Shown here: in pieces, positions 42,655-51,559 of the stretch
Position numbering within the stretch: the stretch's first letter is position 1
How the letters are laid out: the number at the start of each line of letters is the position of its first letter
Assembly (NCBI RefSeq): GCF_963664915.1
Contig: NZ_OY761810.1
Location: forward strand, 2,060,661 to 2,124,660
Length of the DNA stretch: 64,000 nt
Reading direction: 5' to 3'
Source: an uncultured Caproiciproducens sp.
GTDB taxonomy: Bacteria > Bacillota > Clostridia > Oscillospirales > Acutalibacteraceae
Made by a program: the position numbers and the translations under genes
The notes under the pieces: model-generated
What the model saw: the letters and a program-made list of their open reading frames with translations, nothing else
Database searches by the model: none
What the model was told of the DNA's origin: nothing

Positions 42655-43320
42655 TTAGCCGCCCAGGGTAACATCCTGCTCCTGATACCATTCAAGGGCC
42701 TGATAAAACTGTTCGGGCTTAAAATCCGGCCACAGATCGTCAAGCACGTAAATGTCCGCATAAATAGACTGCACGGGAAGAAATCCGCTCAGCCGGCGTC
42801 TTCCGCCCCAGCGTATAATCAGGTCGATTCTTGAAATGTCGGAAGATGCGATTGTGTTTGCCATGTTTCCGGTAGAATTGGTACCGTTGTTTTTCAATGA
42901 ACAGTTTAAATCCCAGTTCCACCCATAGTTTACAAGAAAATTGATTTTCATCAGGCCGCGGCCAAACCGCACTCTCTTGGAATAGGGCAGAAGTTCTTTA
43001 GGGAATAATGGGGAATCCGTATTGCCTACAATTAAAAGGTCGGCATCCTGATTCGCAAGGTTAAGAACCGCGTCAACACAGGCGCTTTGAAACGCTTTCG
43101 TCTGAATGGCAGGACGTTTGGTATTGTCGATTGTAAATCCGTAAAAGGTCATTTCTTTGATGCCGAGCTCAAGGCACATTTTGTAGAGCTCAAATCCCGG
43201 ATTGATACCAAACTTGTACCCGTCCTGTTTTTCATACCCGTTTTTTTCAGCCCATCTTCTGTTGCCGTCTGGGATAATTCCAATATGCTGTGGAAGTCTG
43301 CCGAAAGCTGAATTGTTCAT
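42655..43320 (-). CDS. Cis-prenyltransferase (UppS-like), atypical active site
   Basis: The 221-residue protein has the cis-prenyltransferase start QHIGIIPDGNRRWAEKNGY with the catalytic aspartate. It is about 30 residues shorter than housekeeping UppS. The usual RTSGE motif, whose glutamate helps bind magnesium, reads RWGGR here (IIRWGGRRRLSGFLPVQ). It is therefore probably a paralogue of undecaprenyl diphosphate synthase, with altered product or activity. A housekeeping uppS should lie elsewhere. It is divergent from the ger operon. Confidence 0.8.
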   Translation of the reverse strand: MNNSAFGRLPQHIGIIPDGNRRWAEKNGYEKQDGYKFGINPGFELYKMCLELGIKEMTFYGFTIDNTKRPAIQTKAFQSACVDAVLNLANQDADLLIVGNTDSPLFPKELLPYSKRVRFGRGLMKINFLVNYGWNWDLNCSLKNNGTNSTGNMANTIASSDISRIDLIIRWGGRRRLSGFLPVQSIYADIYVLDDLWPDFKPEQFYQALEWYQEQDVTLGG

Positions 43321-43462
43321 ATTTTTCTCCGATTCAATCCCATCAATTACTTTGAAGAATAGTCTGCATCATTCATCAAAATTTATACCGAAAAGGCGGA
43401 GCAAAAAGGATAAGCTTTTTCCTTTTGTTTGATTTTTATAACATAACCGGTCATTTTGACTT

Positions 43463-43493
43463 CACATATTTTACTAAGGAATTAAGCATAATA
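43463..43493 (+). promoter_or_regulatory. Possible sigma-G-type promoter of the ger operon
   Basis: CATAATA (43487-43493) matches the sigma-G -10 consensus CATACTA at six of seven bases. A weak -35 (CACATA, 43463-43468) lies 18 bases before. Forespore expression is expected for germination receptors. Confidence 0.35.
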
Positions 43494-43524
43494 AAAGGAA
43501 TTATTTAATACGGGGGGACCGAAT

Positions 43525-45078
43525 ATGTTCCATTTTTCAGTGAAACACAAAAAAGAAAAAGTAACCGGGCACGTTGAAAGTTTTAATCAGGAGCTTTCTG
43601 AAAATATTTTGGGACAGTCCCTGAAGGGCAATGTTGAAACCTTGAAAAACCTTTTCACAGATGTGGATACTATGATCGTAAGATATATTCAAAACAATGA
43701 TAACGGAAATCTCAAATACTGTATTGCCTATTGTGACGGAGTAGTCAATTCAACGATCATCAACGAGAACATTATTAAACCATTAATGCTGTCCACCGCT
43801 GTTCAATCCGATGCGCATCTGATTGATAATCTGATTGAAAATGTTATTTTAATCAATGAAACCACGAAAACCAATCAAATAAAAGATATTGTGGAATCCA
43901 TCACCTACGGTGATGCAATTTTGTTTGTGGAAGGTGAGGATACAGCTTTAATCCTGAATACAAAAGGTTTTCATACCCGCTCTATTGCAGAACCGGAGAA
44001 CGAAAAAATTCTTTCCGGTCCGCGCGAAGGATTTAACGAATCACTCATTCAAAACCTTTCTTTAATCAGACGTAAAGTGCGTACAAATGAACTGAAAATG
44101 AAATTTAGATCCTTTGGGAAAATCACAAAGACCAAGGCCTGTATTTGCTATATTGACAAAGTTGTAAATAAAAAAATTCTGAACGAACTTTACCGGCGTT
44201 TGGATTCAATAGACATTGATGCCGTTCTGGACACCAATTACATTACGGAACTGACCAAAGACTCCGCATGGTCCCCTTTTCGAACGACAGGGTACACGGA
44301 ACGTCCCGATGTGGTCATTGGGAAACTTCTGGAAGGAAGAATCGCCGTTTTTCTGGACGGTACGCCGGTTGTGCTTACCATTCCTTATCTTTTTATCGAA
44401 AATTTTCAAAGCAGCGAAGATTATTATATGAACTTTTATTATACCTCACTGTCACGGTTTCTTCGTATAGCAGGTTTTTTCTTAACAATAAGCGTTCCCG
44501 CTTTATATATTGCAATTGTCGCGTTCCAACAAGAAATGCTTCCGACACTGCTTCTGATCAGCATTGCCGGCGCAAGAAAAAGTGTGCCTCTGCCCGCTGC
44601 CGCGGAAGTATTTATTATGCTTGCCGTTTTTGATATTTTACGTGAAACCGGTATCCGCATGCCGTCAAATGTCGGACAGGCGCTCAGCATTGTCGGCGCG
44701 CTTGTGATCGGGCAGGCCGCGGTGGATGCAAAACTTGTAGCCGCTCCGATGATCATTGTAGTAGCCATTACGGGCATTACCAGTTTACTGATCCCTAAAA
44801 TGAATGCGCCGGTGACGTATGTACGCGTGTTTTTGCTTGTTGCGGCTACCACTTTTGGCTTGTTTGGATTTGTGCTGGGGCTTTCGGGCGTGTTTATTCA
44901 CTTGTTGAATTTAAATTCCTTCGGTATTCCGCAGATGTCCCTTAGCGGGTCTCTTCAATTCCAGGAGAATAAGGATACCTTTATCAGGGCACCCTGGTGG
45001 AAAATGATTACTCGCACCAAATCGATGACAAGCAATACCGTGCGTATGAAGAACAGTCGCGGAGGAAATGATGATTAA
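43525..45078 (+). CDS. gerKA: Spore germination receptor A subunit
   Basis: The 517-residue GerA/GerKA-family protein has an N-terminal soluble domain (~1-280) and five or six membrane helices (~300-460). Typical motifs include ESITYGDAILFVEG, ESLIQNLSLIRRK, and SVPALYIAIVAFQQEMLPT. GerA subunits form ion channels in the spore inner membrane that open on germinant binding. It is first in a gerA-gerC-gerD-gerB-like operon. The GGGGGG ribosome site is strong. The suffix K is by resemblance only. Confidence 0.92.
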   Translation: MFHFSVKHKKEKVTGHVESFNQELSENILGQSLKGNVETLKNLFTDVDTMIVRYIQNNDNGNLKYCIAYCDGVVNSTIINENIIKPLMLSTAVQSDAHLIDNLIENVILINETTKTNQIKDIVESITYGDAILFVEGEDTALILNTKGFHTRSIAEPENEKILSGPREGFNESLIQNLSLIRRKVRTNELKMKFRSFGKITKTKACICYIDKVVNKKILNELYRRLDSIDIDAVLDTNYITELTKDSAWSPFRTTGYTERPDVVIGKLLEGRIAVFLDGTPVVLTIPYLFIENFQSSEDYYMNFYYTSLSRFLRIAGFFLTISVPALYIAIVAFQQEMLPTLLLISIAGARKSVPLPAAAEVFIMLAVFDILRETGIRMPSNVGQALSIVGALVIGQAAVDAKLVAAPMIIVVAITGITSLLIPKMNAPVTYVRVFLLVAATTFGLFGFVLGLSGVFIHLLNLNSFGIPQMSLSGSLQFQENKDTFIRAPWWKMITRTKSMTSNTVRMKNSRGGNDD

Positions 45079-46210
45079 AAAGATGGTCTGCGTGATAATG
45101 AGTCTGGTTCTGCTTTCGCTGACCGGCTGCTGGAGCTATCACGGGCTGAATGATATGACCATTGTCACAGGAGTCGGCATCGACATTGATCCATCTACCA
45201 AAGAGTATTTGCTTACCACCGAGGTGGTCGACGCAACCGCCACAACCATGGAATCGGGGACAAAGGCAAAACTTGTAGAGTCTCGCGGGAAAACGGTGAT
45301 GGATGCAGTCCGCAATGCAAAGAAAAGGTTGCTCAGCAAGCTCTATTGGGGAAATAACGAGATTTTGGTTGTAGGATCGGACCTTGCCAAAAACGGCAAT
45401 CTGGGCAATGTGATTGATTGGTTCTTAAGTGATGAGGAATGCCGGGAAACGGTGGGAATTGTTGTTTCACAGGAAAAAACTGCAAAAGACATTCTAAAAA
45501 TCGAAGGATTGGACAGTTCGGTTGTTGCTTTTGAAATTAAAAAAATTATTGAACAAGACCAGACAACCGTAGGAACGATTGAAAACGTTCCGTTGTTCCG
45601 TGTTTTCAGCATACTGGAAAGTCCCGGCCGTTCCGTTGTGATTCCGGCATTTCGCAATACGAAAAATGACGATAAAATGGTGGTGGAGGCAAACGGTGAG
45701 GCTGTCTTTAAAGGCGATAAGATGATCGGGTATCTGGACCCGGAGGAAAGCAAATACTATTTATTTGCCGTGGACGGTATTCATGGCGGGGTCATAAACG
45801 TCTCTTCCAAGAATGATAACACACCGGATGTGGCGCTTGAAATTTCGAAAAACAAAACGAAAAGCTCGTATTCTTATACAGGTAAAAACCTGAAAGTGAT
45901 TCTTCAGACCGATACGGATGTCTATTTGGATGAGATTGATGCACACGTGGATTTGCTGGATGAAAACAAAATCAAGGAAATAGAGACAAAAGCACAGAAT
46001 ATGATTGAAGACCACACCAAGGCCGTCATAAAAAAAGTGCAGACGGAATATAATTCGGATATTTTTGGATTCGGCAATATGATTTATAAAAAAGACCCAC
46101 AGCTTTGGAAACAGCTGGAACCTCAGTGGGATAAACTGTTTCCATCAATACAGGTAGAGGTACAATCCAAAGTAAATATCGTAAATACCTCCTTTTTAAA
46201 ACACAGTTGA
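45071..46210 (+). CDS. gerKC: Spore germination receptor C subunit (lipoprotein)
   Basis: Two in-frame ATGs exist at 45068 and 45071. The second is better spaced from GGAGG (45061-45065). The product is ~379 residues with a lipoprotein signal (LLSLTGCWSYHGLNDM). It has the GerC domains, e.g. GVGIDIDPSTKEYLLTTEVV, SKLYWGNNEILVVG, and PQLWKQLEPQWDKLFP at the C-terminus. It is anchored on the outer face of the spore inner membrane. The start overlaps the gerA stop. Confidence 0.92.
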   Translation: MIKKMVCVIMSLVLLSLTGCWSYHGLNDMTIVTGVGIDIDPSTKEYLLTTEVVDATATTMESGTKAKLVESRGKTVMDAVRNAKKRLLSKLYWGNNEILVVGSDLAKNGNLGNVIDWFLSDEECRETVGIVVSQEKTAKDILKIEGLDSSVVAFEIKKIIEQDQTTVGTIENVPLFRVFSILESPGRSVVIPAFRNTKNDDKMVVEANGEAVFKGDKMIGYLDPEESKYYLFAVDGIHGGVINVSSKNDNTPDVALEISKNKTKSSYSYTGKNLKVILQTDTDVYLDEIDAHVDLLDENKIKEIETKAQNMIEDHTKAVIKKVQTEYNSDIFGFGNMIYKKDPQLWKQLEPQWDKLFPSIQVEVQSKVNIVNTSFLKHS

Positions 46211-46225
46211 AAGTAGGGGTACCCA

Positions 46226-46438
46226 TTGCTGACGTTTATAGTAATCATTTTGTATTTGGCTGTAATTTTATTTGACTTTATCCCCGTTATAAAAAGCGGG
46301 GATAAAAAAATATGCTGGGTCTATTCTGTGTTTATGGCGGTCAGCTTTTGTGTGCTGATACTGTATACATTTGACATCATGGTTCCCAGTCCATCCGGCT
46401 TGATCAAACATCTGGTTGAAATTTTTTATAAGCCGTGA
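46226..46438 (+). CDS. Small two-helix germination-receptor-associated protein (D-subunit type)
   Basis: A TTG start with AGGGGT upstream gives 70 residues with two hydrophobic helices (VIILYLAVILFDFIPV and FMAVSFCVLILYTFDIM). It sits between the C and B subunit genes. Several Bacillus germination operons encode such small D subunits that modulate receptor activity. The assignment rests on size, shape and position. Confidence 0.65.
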   Translation: MLTFIVIILYLAVILFDFIPVIKSGDKKICWVYSVFMAVSFCVLILYTFDIMVPSPSGLIKHLVEIFYKP

Positions 46439-46481
46439 AACACGAAAATGAAACGATTTAACCTGAAAGGAACAGTTTTTA

Positions 46482-47570
46482 ATGAACAGCAAATACATTT
46501 CAACGCGCCAGGCTATCTGCATCATCGTTGTTTATATCTGCGGGAGCAGCGTTGTGCTTGGGGGGAGCTCCACAGCGGAACAGGATACCTGGATTTCTCT
46601 GCTTTTGTCACAGATTATAGCAATACCGATGGTTCTTATTTATGCCAGAATTATCAAACTGTTTCCTGAAAAAAATATTTATGAGGTCATAGAGATTCTG
46701 TTTGGAAAAATCGCGGGTAAAATTGTGACCGTCCTCATTTCATGGTATGCGATTCATCTGGCGGCGCTGGTTTTGCGGAATTTTTCCGAGTTTATTGAAA
46801 CTACCTCCATGCCGGATACACCGCAGCTTCCGCTTATGATCATTATGATTCTTGTTACAGTTTATATGGCAAAAAGCGGAGTTGAAATTCTGGGGAAATG
46901 GTCGTTGGTAAGCTTATTTATTATTGTTTCTGTCGTATTTCTCACTGTTATACTCCTGCTCAATCAGATAAAAATTGATAATTTACTGCCTGTTATGAAT
47001 CACAGCACAAAAGTTATTTTAGCTGGATCCTATGATCTTTTTACCTTTCCATTTGCTGAAACAGTTCTGTTCTTAACAGTGGCCGACTTTATAAAAAAAG
47101 AAGACAGTCCCTCTAAAATCTATGTTTGGGGCGAGGTTTTAGGAGCTGTGATCCTACTGGTTGTCTCTCTGAGAAATATAGCTTCGCTTGGCACGGCATT
47201 GATGAAAGCGGAGTATTTCCCGTCCTATACAGCAGCCAGAATTATCAATGTCAGTGATTTTCTTGCAAGAATTGAAGGTTCTATATCAACAAATTTTATA
47301 CTGGGGGGAATCACTAAAATCACCGTTTGTATTTTGGCGGCTTCGAAGGGTTTATCCAGTTTATTCAATATACAGGATTATAAAAAGCTGGTATTTCCAA
47401 GCAGTCTATGTGTGCTGGCTCTGTGCAGTATTCTTTACAGCAACACTATTGAGATGATGAATTTTCTGAAAATATATGCTATTTATGTCATCCCTTTCCA
47501 GATTATCATCCCTGTCGTCATCTGGATCAGCGGTGAAATCCGGAAACATGCTAAAGGAGCAGCTGCATAA
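46482..47570 (+). CDS. gerKB: Spore germination receptor B subunit
   Basis: The 362-residue protein has ten helices and belongs to the GerB family of the APC-type amino acid transporter fold. It opens YISTRQAICIIVVYICGSSVV and has AEQDTWISLLLSQ, both typical. GerB subunits are thought to hold the germinant-binding site, often for amino acids. The germinant here is unknown. It is the last gene of the operon, before a terminator at 47591. Confidence 0.92.
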   Translation: MNSKYISTRQAICIIVVYICGSSVVLGGSSTAEQDTWISLLLSQIIAIPMVLIYARIIKLFPEKNIYEVIEILFGKIAGKIVTVLISWYAIHLAALVLRNFSEFIETTSMPDTPQLPLMIIMILVTVYMAKSGVEILGKWSLVSLFIIVSVVFLTVILLLNQIKIDNLLPVMNHSTKVILAGSYDLFTFPFAETVLFLTVADFIKKEDSPSKIYVWGEVLGAVILLVVSLRNIASLGTALMKAEYFPSYTAARIINVSDFLARIEGSISTNFILGGITKITVCILAASKGLSSLFNIQDYKKLVFPSSLCVLALCSILYSNTIEMMNFLKIYAIYVIPFQIIIPVVIWISGEIRKHAKGAAA

Positions 47571-47590
47571 AGTGCGCGCATGTCATAGAA

Positions 47591-47630
47591 TCTCGCGCTG
47601 GCCGATGAGAAGCGTTCAGCGCGGGATTTT
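47591..47630 (+). terminator. Terminator of the ger operon
   Basis: A 10-bp stem with one G-U pair (47591-47600 with 47617-47626) is followed by TTTT, then an AT-rich run. Confidence 0.75.
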
Positions 47631-47831
47631 ATAATTTTTTTTTAAAAAATTTAATTTTTATGATATGTCCCATTGAAGAAAAGAATATTATTGCGCGGGA
47701 ACAATTTATGTCGAATTTCATTGATAAAAAACGATATTAATTCTTATTTTATATTTTTTGAATTTGTCTCATTTATTTTAATTCGCATATTTTAAGTAAA
47801 ATATTACTAATTACTTCTCTGTTTCATTGTA

Positions 47832-47859
47832 TTGACTTATTACAAATGCTTGTTATAAT
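47832..47859 (+). promoter_or_regulatory. Promoter of the electron-transfer locus
   Basis: TTGACT (47832-47837), 16 bases, TATAAT (47854-47859) with TGT before the -10. The leader to the ATG is about 85 bases, with no riboswitch that I recognise. Confidence 0.7.
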
Positions 47860-47951
47860 ATTATCGAGATGTGTTTTATAACAATTTAAATTTTATTGCT
47901 GTCAGGGTTTTCCCGCAAAATTAATTTTAATTTTTTTGAAAGAGGATCACT

Positions 47952-50033
47952 ATGAAGAAAAATATCGTTGTTATTGGTGCGGGTTATTCAGGATTGCTGA
48001 CCGCGAAAAAATTAGCAAAAAAACTCAAAAAATTTGATGATATCCATATAACAATCATTGATAAAAATCCGTTTCATACCATGTTAACCGAGCTTCATGA
48101 GGTAGCCGCGAACCGAGTGGATGAAGACAGTATCAAGATCAGCCTCAATCGGGTTTTTGCCGGAAGAAAAGTAAACGTTAAGCTCGATACGGTTCAATCC
48201 ATTGATTTTGAACAGAAGCTTGTTGCCGGCGCCAGTGAAAATTACAACTATGATTATCTTGTGCTTGCAGCCGGATCCAAGCCCACTTTTTTCGGCGTTA
48301 AGGGAGCAGAAGAGTTTGCCCATACGCTGTGGTCGTACGACGATGCGGTGAGGCTGAAGGATCATATTCATGATTTTTTCAGAAAAGCGGCGCGTGAAAC
48401 CGACGAAGAAGTTAAGAAAAGATTGCTGACTTTTTATGTGGTGGGTGCAGGTTTTACCGGTATTGAAATGGTGGGCGAGCTTGCCGAGTATGTACCGATT
48501 CTTTGTGACAAATATGAAATAGACCGTTCTTTGGTTACAATCTACGATGTGGATGTTCTGCCGCGCATTGTGCCTATTTTGCCGGACAAGCTTTCCGACA
48601 AAATTGAAAGACGCCTTGCCAAGATGGGTGTGGGATTAAAACTCAACGCAGGCGTGGTCAGCATAGGAGAAGACTTTATTGAAATTAAAATCGGCGATAC
48701 GATATCCCGTGAGACCGCCGGAACAGTCATCTGGACGGCGGGAATCGAGAGCGCTGAAATAGCGGGTGAAGCGGCAAAAGTGCTGCAGTCGGCACGGCGC
48801 GGAAGAATTCAGACCGATGCCTATCTTCGTTCAGTTGACAATGAAAACGTTTATGTCGTTGGAGACGATATCCTGTATACGCCGGAAGGCGAAAAGATAC
48901 CGGTTCCCCAGTTGGTTGAAAACTGTGAACAGAGTTCCGGGGTTGCTGCGAAGAACATTGTCACTGCGATTACCGGCACAGGGGAAATGGAGGCATACAA
49001 ACCGAAATTCCACGGCGTTATGGTTTGCGTGGGCGGACGTTACGGTGTTGCCCATGTCGGACTTCCGAACCATATGTTTAGCCTTCCGTCTTTCCTTGCC
49101 ATGTTTGCGAAGCATTTTATTAACATTATTTATTTTATTCAGGTACTTGGCTGGAACAAGATTTTCAGTTACGCAAAACATGAATTCTTTACGGTGCGTC
49201 ATGACAGAAGTTTTGTAGGCGGCCATTTTTCCAATAAAACCCCAAGTTTCCTGTTGGTTGCCCTTAGAATCTGGCTGGGTGCGGTCTGGCTGTATGAAGG
49301 CGTTATGAAGGTCGTTGAGGGCTGGTTTAATTCACCGCAGCTGACCGGCTTCTTTGGCGGAGCGAACACATGGTATAATACCATTCTGCATGGTGTGACA
49401 GGTGCTGCAGCGGCGGCACCGGATGCAACCAGCGGTGCAACCACCACCGCGGCTACAGGTGCTGCGACGGTTGTAAACGCGGTGGCCGGGGCGGCTTCAG
49501 TAGCTGTGGACGCCATTTCTTCCGCGACAACGGGAGCCGCCGATGCGGCGGGTCAGGCAGCGGGAGCTGCAGTTGCCGCCGTTGGGCAGGTTTTGATGAA
49601 TTTCAGCTTCCTTGGCTGGTTCCAGGTGATTCTTGTGAGCGGAAAAGAGCTGGCAAAATCCACTCTAAACGATATGGCTTTCAAGCTTGACGTTCCGGTA
49701 ATGAACTGGTTTGTCAATACCTTTATACTTCCGAACCAGACAGTACAGCTTATTATGCAGATATTTATCGTTACCGCAGAAATCTTAATCGGCCTGTCAT
49801 TGATCGGCGGTCTGTTTACAACGCTGTCGTCGGGCCTTTCCCTGATCCTTCAGGTGATGTTCGTATGCACCACAGGACTGTACCTCAACACCTTCTGGAT
49901 GATTTTCGCGGGTATTGCTGTTTTGATCGGAGGCGGAAGAGTCTTTGGTCTGGACTATTATGTGATGCCGTTTTTGAAGAAGCACTGGAAAAATGTAAAA
50001 TTTGTAAGAAAGTTATATATTTACAATGATTAA
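47952..50033 (+). CDS. ndh2: Type II NADH dehydrogenase fused to a DoxX-like membrane domain, with possible flavinylation motifs
   Basis: The 693-residue protein starts with a two-dinucleotide-fold NADH:quinone oxidoreductase (~1-430): FAD motif GAGYSGLLTAKKLA, NADH motif VVGAGFTGIEMVGELA, and NVYVVGDD. A C-terminal DoxX-like domain of about four helices follows. It matches the layout of Listeria Ndh2, which feeds electrons to a quinone for extracellular transfer. Between helices 1 and 2 is an Ala-rich loop (~470-550). By topology it is outside the membrane, and it holds D491-A-T-S-G-A-T497 and D520-A-I-S-S-A-T526. Both fit the ApbE flavinylation pattern Dxx[ST][GS]AT. The overlap with the next gene is 8 bases. 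Confidence 0.9.
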   Translation: MKKNIVVIGAGYSGLLTAKKLAKKLKKFDDIHITIIDKNPFHTMLTELHEVAANRVDEDSIKISLNRVFAGRKVNVKLDTVQSIDFEQKLVAGASENYNYDYLVLAAGSKPTFFGVKGAEEFAHTLWSYDDAVRLKDHIHDFFRKAARETDEEVKKRLLTFYVVGAGFTGIEMVGELAEYVPILCDKYEIDRSLVTIYDVDVLPRIVPILPDKLSDKIERRLAKMGVGLKLNAGVVSIGEDFIEIKIGDTISRETAGTVIWTAGIESAEIAGEAAKVLQSARRGRIQTDAYLRSVDNENVYVVGDDILYTPEGEKIPVPQLVENCEQSSGVAAKNIVTAITGTGEMEAYKPKFHGVMVCVGGRYGVAHVGLPNHMFSLPSFLAMFAKHFINIIYFIQVLGWNKIFSYAKHEFFTVRHDRSFVGGHFSNKTPSFLLVALRIWLGAVWLYEGVMKVVEGWFNSPQLTGFFGGANTWYNTILHGVTGAAAAAPDATSGATTTAATGAATVVNAVAGAASVAVDAISSATTGAADAAGQAAGAAVAAVGQVLMNFSFLGWFQVILVSGKELAKSTLNDMAFKLDVPVMNWFVNTFILPNQTVQLIMQIFIVTAEILIGLSLIGGLFTTLSSGLSLILQVMFVCTTGLYLNTFWMIFAGIAVLIGGGRVFGLDYYVMPFLKKHWKNVKFVRKLYIYND

Positions 50034-51006
50034 TGAACATGTTACAGAGAGTGCTGCCGCTGAATTCTTAACTTTTGATGACGCGGCGGAACGTGTAAAA
50101 CAAGAGGTGGGCAGGTTACTGTCCGCCTCTCCCAAACTCATTCGCAATTATACACAGCACCTGACACTTTCGTGGGGAAAGTTTCTTCGTTCACGTGCTT
50201 TGCTTACCTGTGCAGAAAACGGGGATGGACTGATTCATCCCAATGCGGTGAAATTTGCATCCTCAATTGAAATATTGCATCTCGCCACTCTGGTTCACGA
50301 TGATGTAATTGACAATTCCAATGTCCGCAGAGGATTTGTGACCCTTCAAAAAAAATATGGAAAACGCACTGCTGTCATATGCGGTGATTATCTTTTCTGC
50401 CTGGCTCTTGAACAGGCTTCCTCCATATTGAATAAAAAGGATTACCTTGACTTTAATATTCCGGATTACATGACCAGAATTTGTCTGGGTGAATTAAAAC
50501 AGAACCAAAATAATAACAATCTGGATCTTTCTGTTGCCGGTTATCTCAGAATTATCTCTGGAAAGACCGCTGCTCTGTTTGAGGCTTCTTTTTACGCGGG
50601 ATCGATTCTCTGTGAAGAGGCAAAGGAAACTGTCGGAAAATATATGCGCCTGGGACATCTGATCGGTATGATCTTTCAGCTTACTGATGACTGCATCGAC
50701 TTTGAAGCACCGCAGCAACTGGCAAAAAAACCGGTTCAGTCCGATTATGAGCAGGGTGTGATTACGCTTCCGCTGATTTATGCTTTTCAGGCACGCACCG
50801 ATTTTAAAGAAAAGGCCAAAACAGAGCAGATTTCCCGCAACGATATCAACTCTGCTGTTGCTGAAACCGGTGGGTTGAATTACACACGGATGATTTCAAA
50901 GAAATATTACGACAAAGCTTTTGCAATCATTGAGCAACTCAATGCGTCCGACGGAAAAAAAGAAAAGCTGCATTCAATTTTGGATAAGGCTTATCGTGGA
51001 TTATAA
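50026..51006 (+). CDS. Polyprenyl diphosphate synthase (DmkB/HepT-like)
   Basis: The 326-residue trans-prenyltransferase carries the first aspartate-rich motif LVHDDVIDNSNVRRG and the second FQLTDDCIDFEAPQQ. It makes the isoprenoid side chain for a quinone. The residues before the first motif do not by themselves give chain length. Its place after the NADH dehydrogenase matches the Listeria electron-transfer locus, where DmkB makes the demethylmenaquinone tail. The start overlaps the ndh-like gene by 8 bases. Confidence 0.92.
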   Translation: MINEHVTESAAAEFLTFDDAAERVKQEVGRLLSASPKLIRNYTQHLTLSWGKFLRSRALLTCAENGDGLIHPNAVKFASSIEILHLATLVHDDVIDNSNVRRGFVTLQKKYGKRTAVICGDYLFCLALEQASSILNKKDYLDFNIPDYMTRICLGELKQNQNNNNLDLSVAGYLRIISGKTAALFEASFYAGSILCEEAKETVGKYMRLGHLIGMIFQLTDDCIDFEAPQQLAKKPVQSDYEQGVITLPLIYAFQARTDFKEKAKTEQISRNDINSAVAETGGLNYTRMISKKYYDKAFAIIEQLNASDGKKEKLHSILDKAYRGL

Positions 51007-51156
51007 ATGGCAATCTGTGCGATCTGTGACTGCTTTTCCAATCAGAAAGAATGTCGTAGACTTTTGTCCTGTCAGTAAGAATTATATAATATTTGTGGGT
51101 ACCAACAGCCTGTTGATTTCAATCGGCGGATTTTTCATCTGAGACGGAGTTTATCA

Positions 51157-51546
51157 ATGAAATTTATTAAAAAAACAGATATTCTTATTCTTGTCGTTGC
51201 TCTAGTGCTCTGTTTGACCGCGTGGTTTTCTTACCAATCAATCGTTGGTAAAAAAGCGGCAAAAGCCGAAATCTATTACAAGTCGGAATTGGTAGAGACT
51301 GTCGATCTGACGGCTGGAGTGGATAAGAGCTTTTCCATTGATCAGAATAAAAACGTAGTTTTTCACGTTTTTAAAGATGGAAGCATTTGTTTTCAGGAAT
51401 CTAATTGCCCGGATAAAATATGTATCCACGCGGGCAGGCTGCGCACAATCGGTGAAAGTGCGGCTTGTCTTCCGAACAGTATCGTATTAAAAATTGTGGC
51501 GAAAGACCAGCGCAGTTCGGACGACCTGGATGCTGTGATTGGATGA
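51157..51546 (+). CDS. eetA: NusG domain II membrane-anchored protein (EetA-like)
   Basis: The 129-residue protein has an N-terminal anchor helix (DILILVVALVLCLTAWFSY) and an extracytoplasmic NusG_II domain (PF07009 type). The domain includes the conserved cysteines NCPDKICIHAGRL and ACLPNSIVLKI. In Listeria and relatives EetA is needed for flavin-based electron export, though its chemistry is unsettled. It precedes and slightly overlaps the EetB-like region. The name is by synteny and domain. Confidence 0.82.
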   Translation: MKFIKKTDILILVVALVLCLTAWFSYQSIVGKKAAKAEIYYKSELVETVDLTAGVDKSFSIDQNKNVVFHVFKDGSICFQESNCPDKICIHAGRLRTIGESAACLPNSIVLKIVAKDQRSSDDLDAVIG

Positions 51547-51559
51547 GGGAAATCAAAGA

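Larger units (their letters stand above)
47571..47951. other. AT-rich intergenic region before the redox locus
   Basis: These 381 bases contain the ger terminator at the left and the promoter of the ndh-like gene at 47832-47859. The middle is extremely AT-rich and holds no gene that I can support. Confidence 0.6.

Noticed and set aside
49380-49580. Ala-rich stretch in the NADH dehydrogenase as a sequencing or frame error
   Set aside because: The frame stays open on both sides into conserved helices, and the stretch contains two well-formed flavinylation-type motifs.
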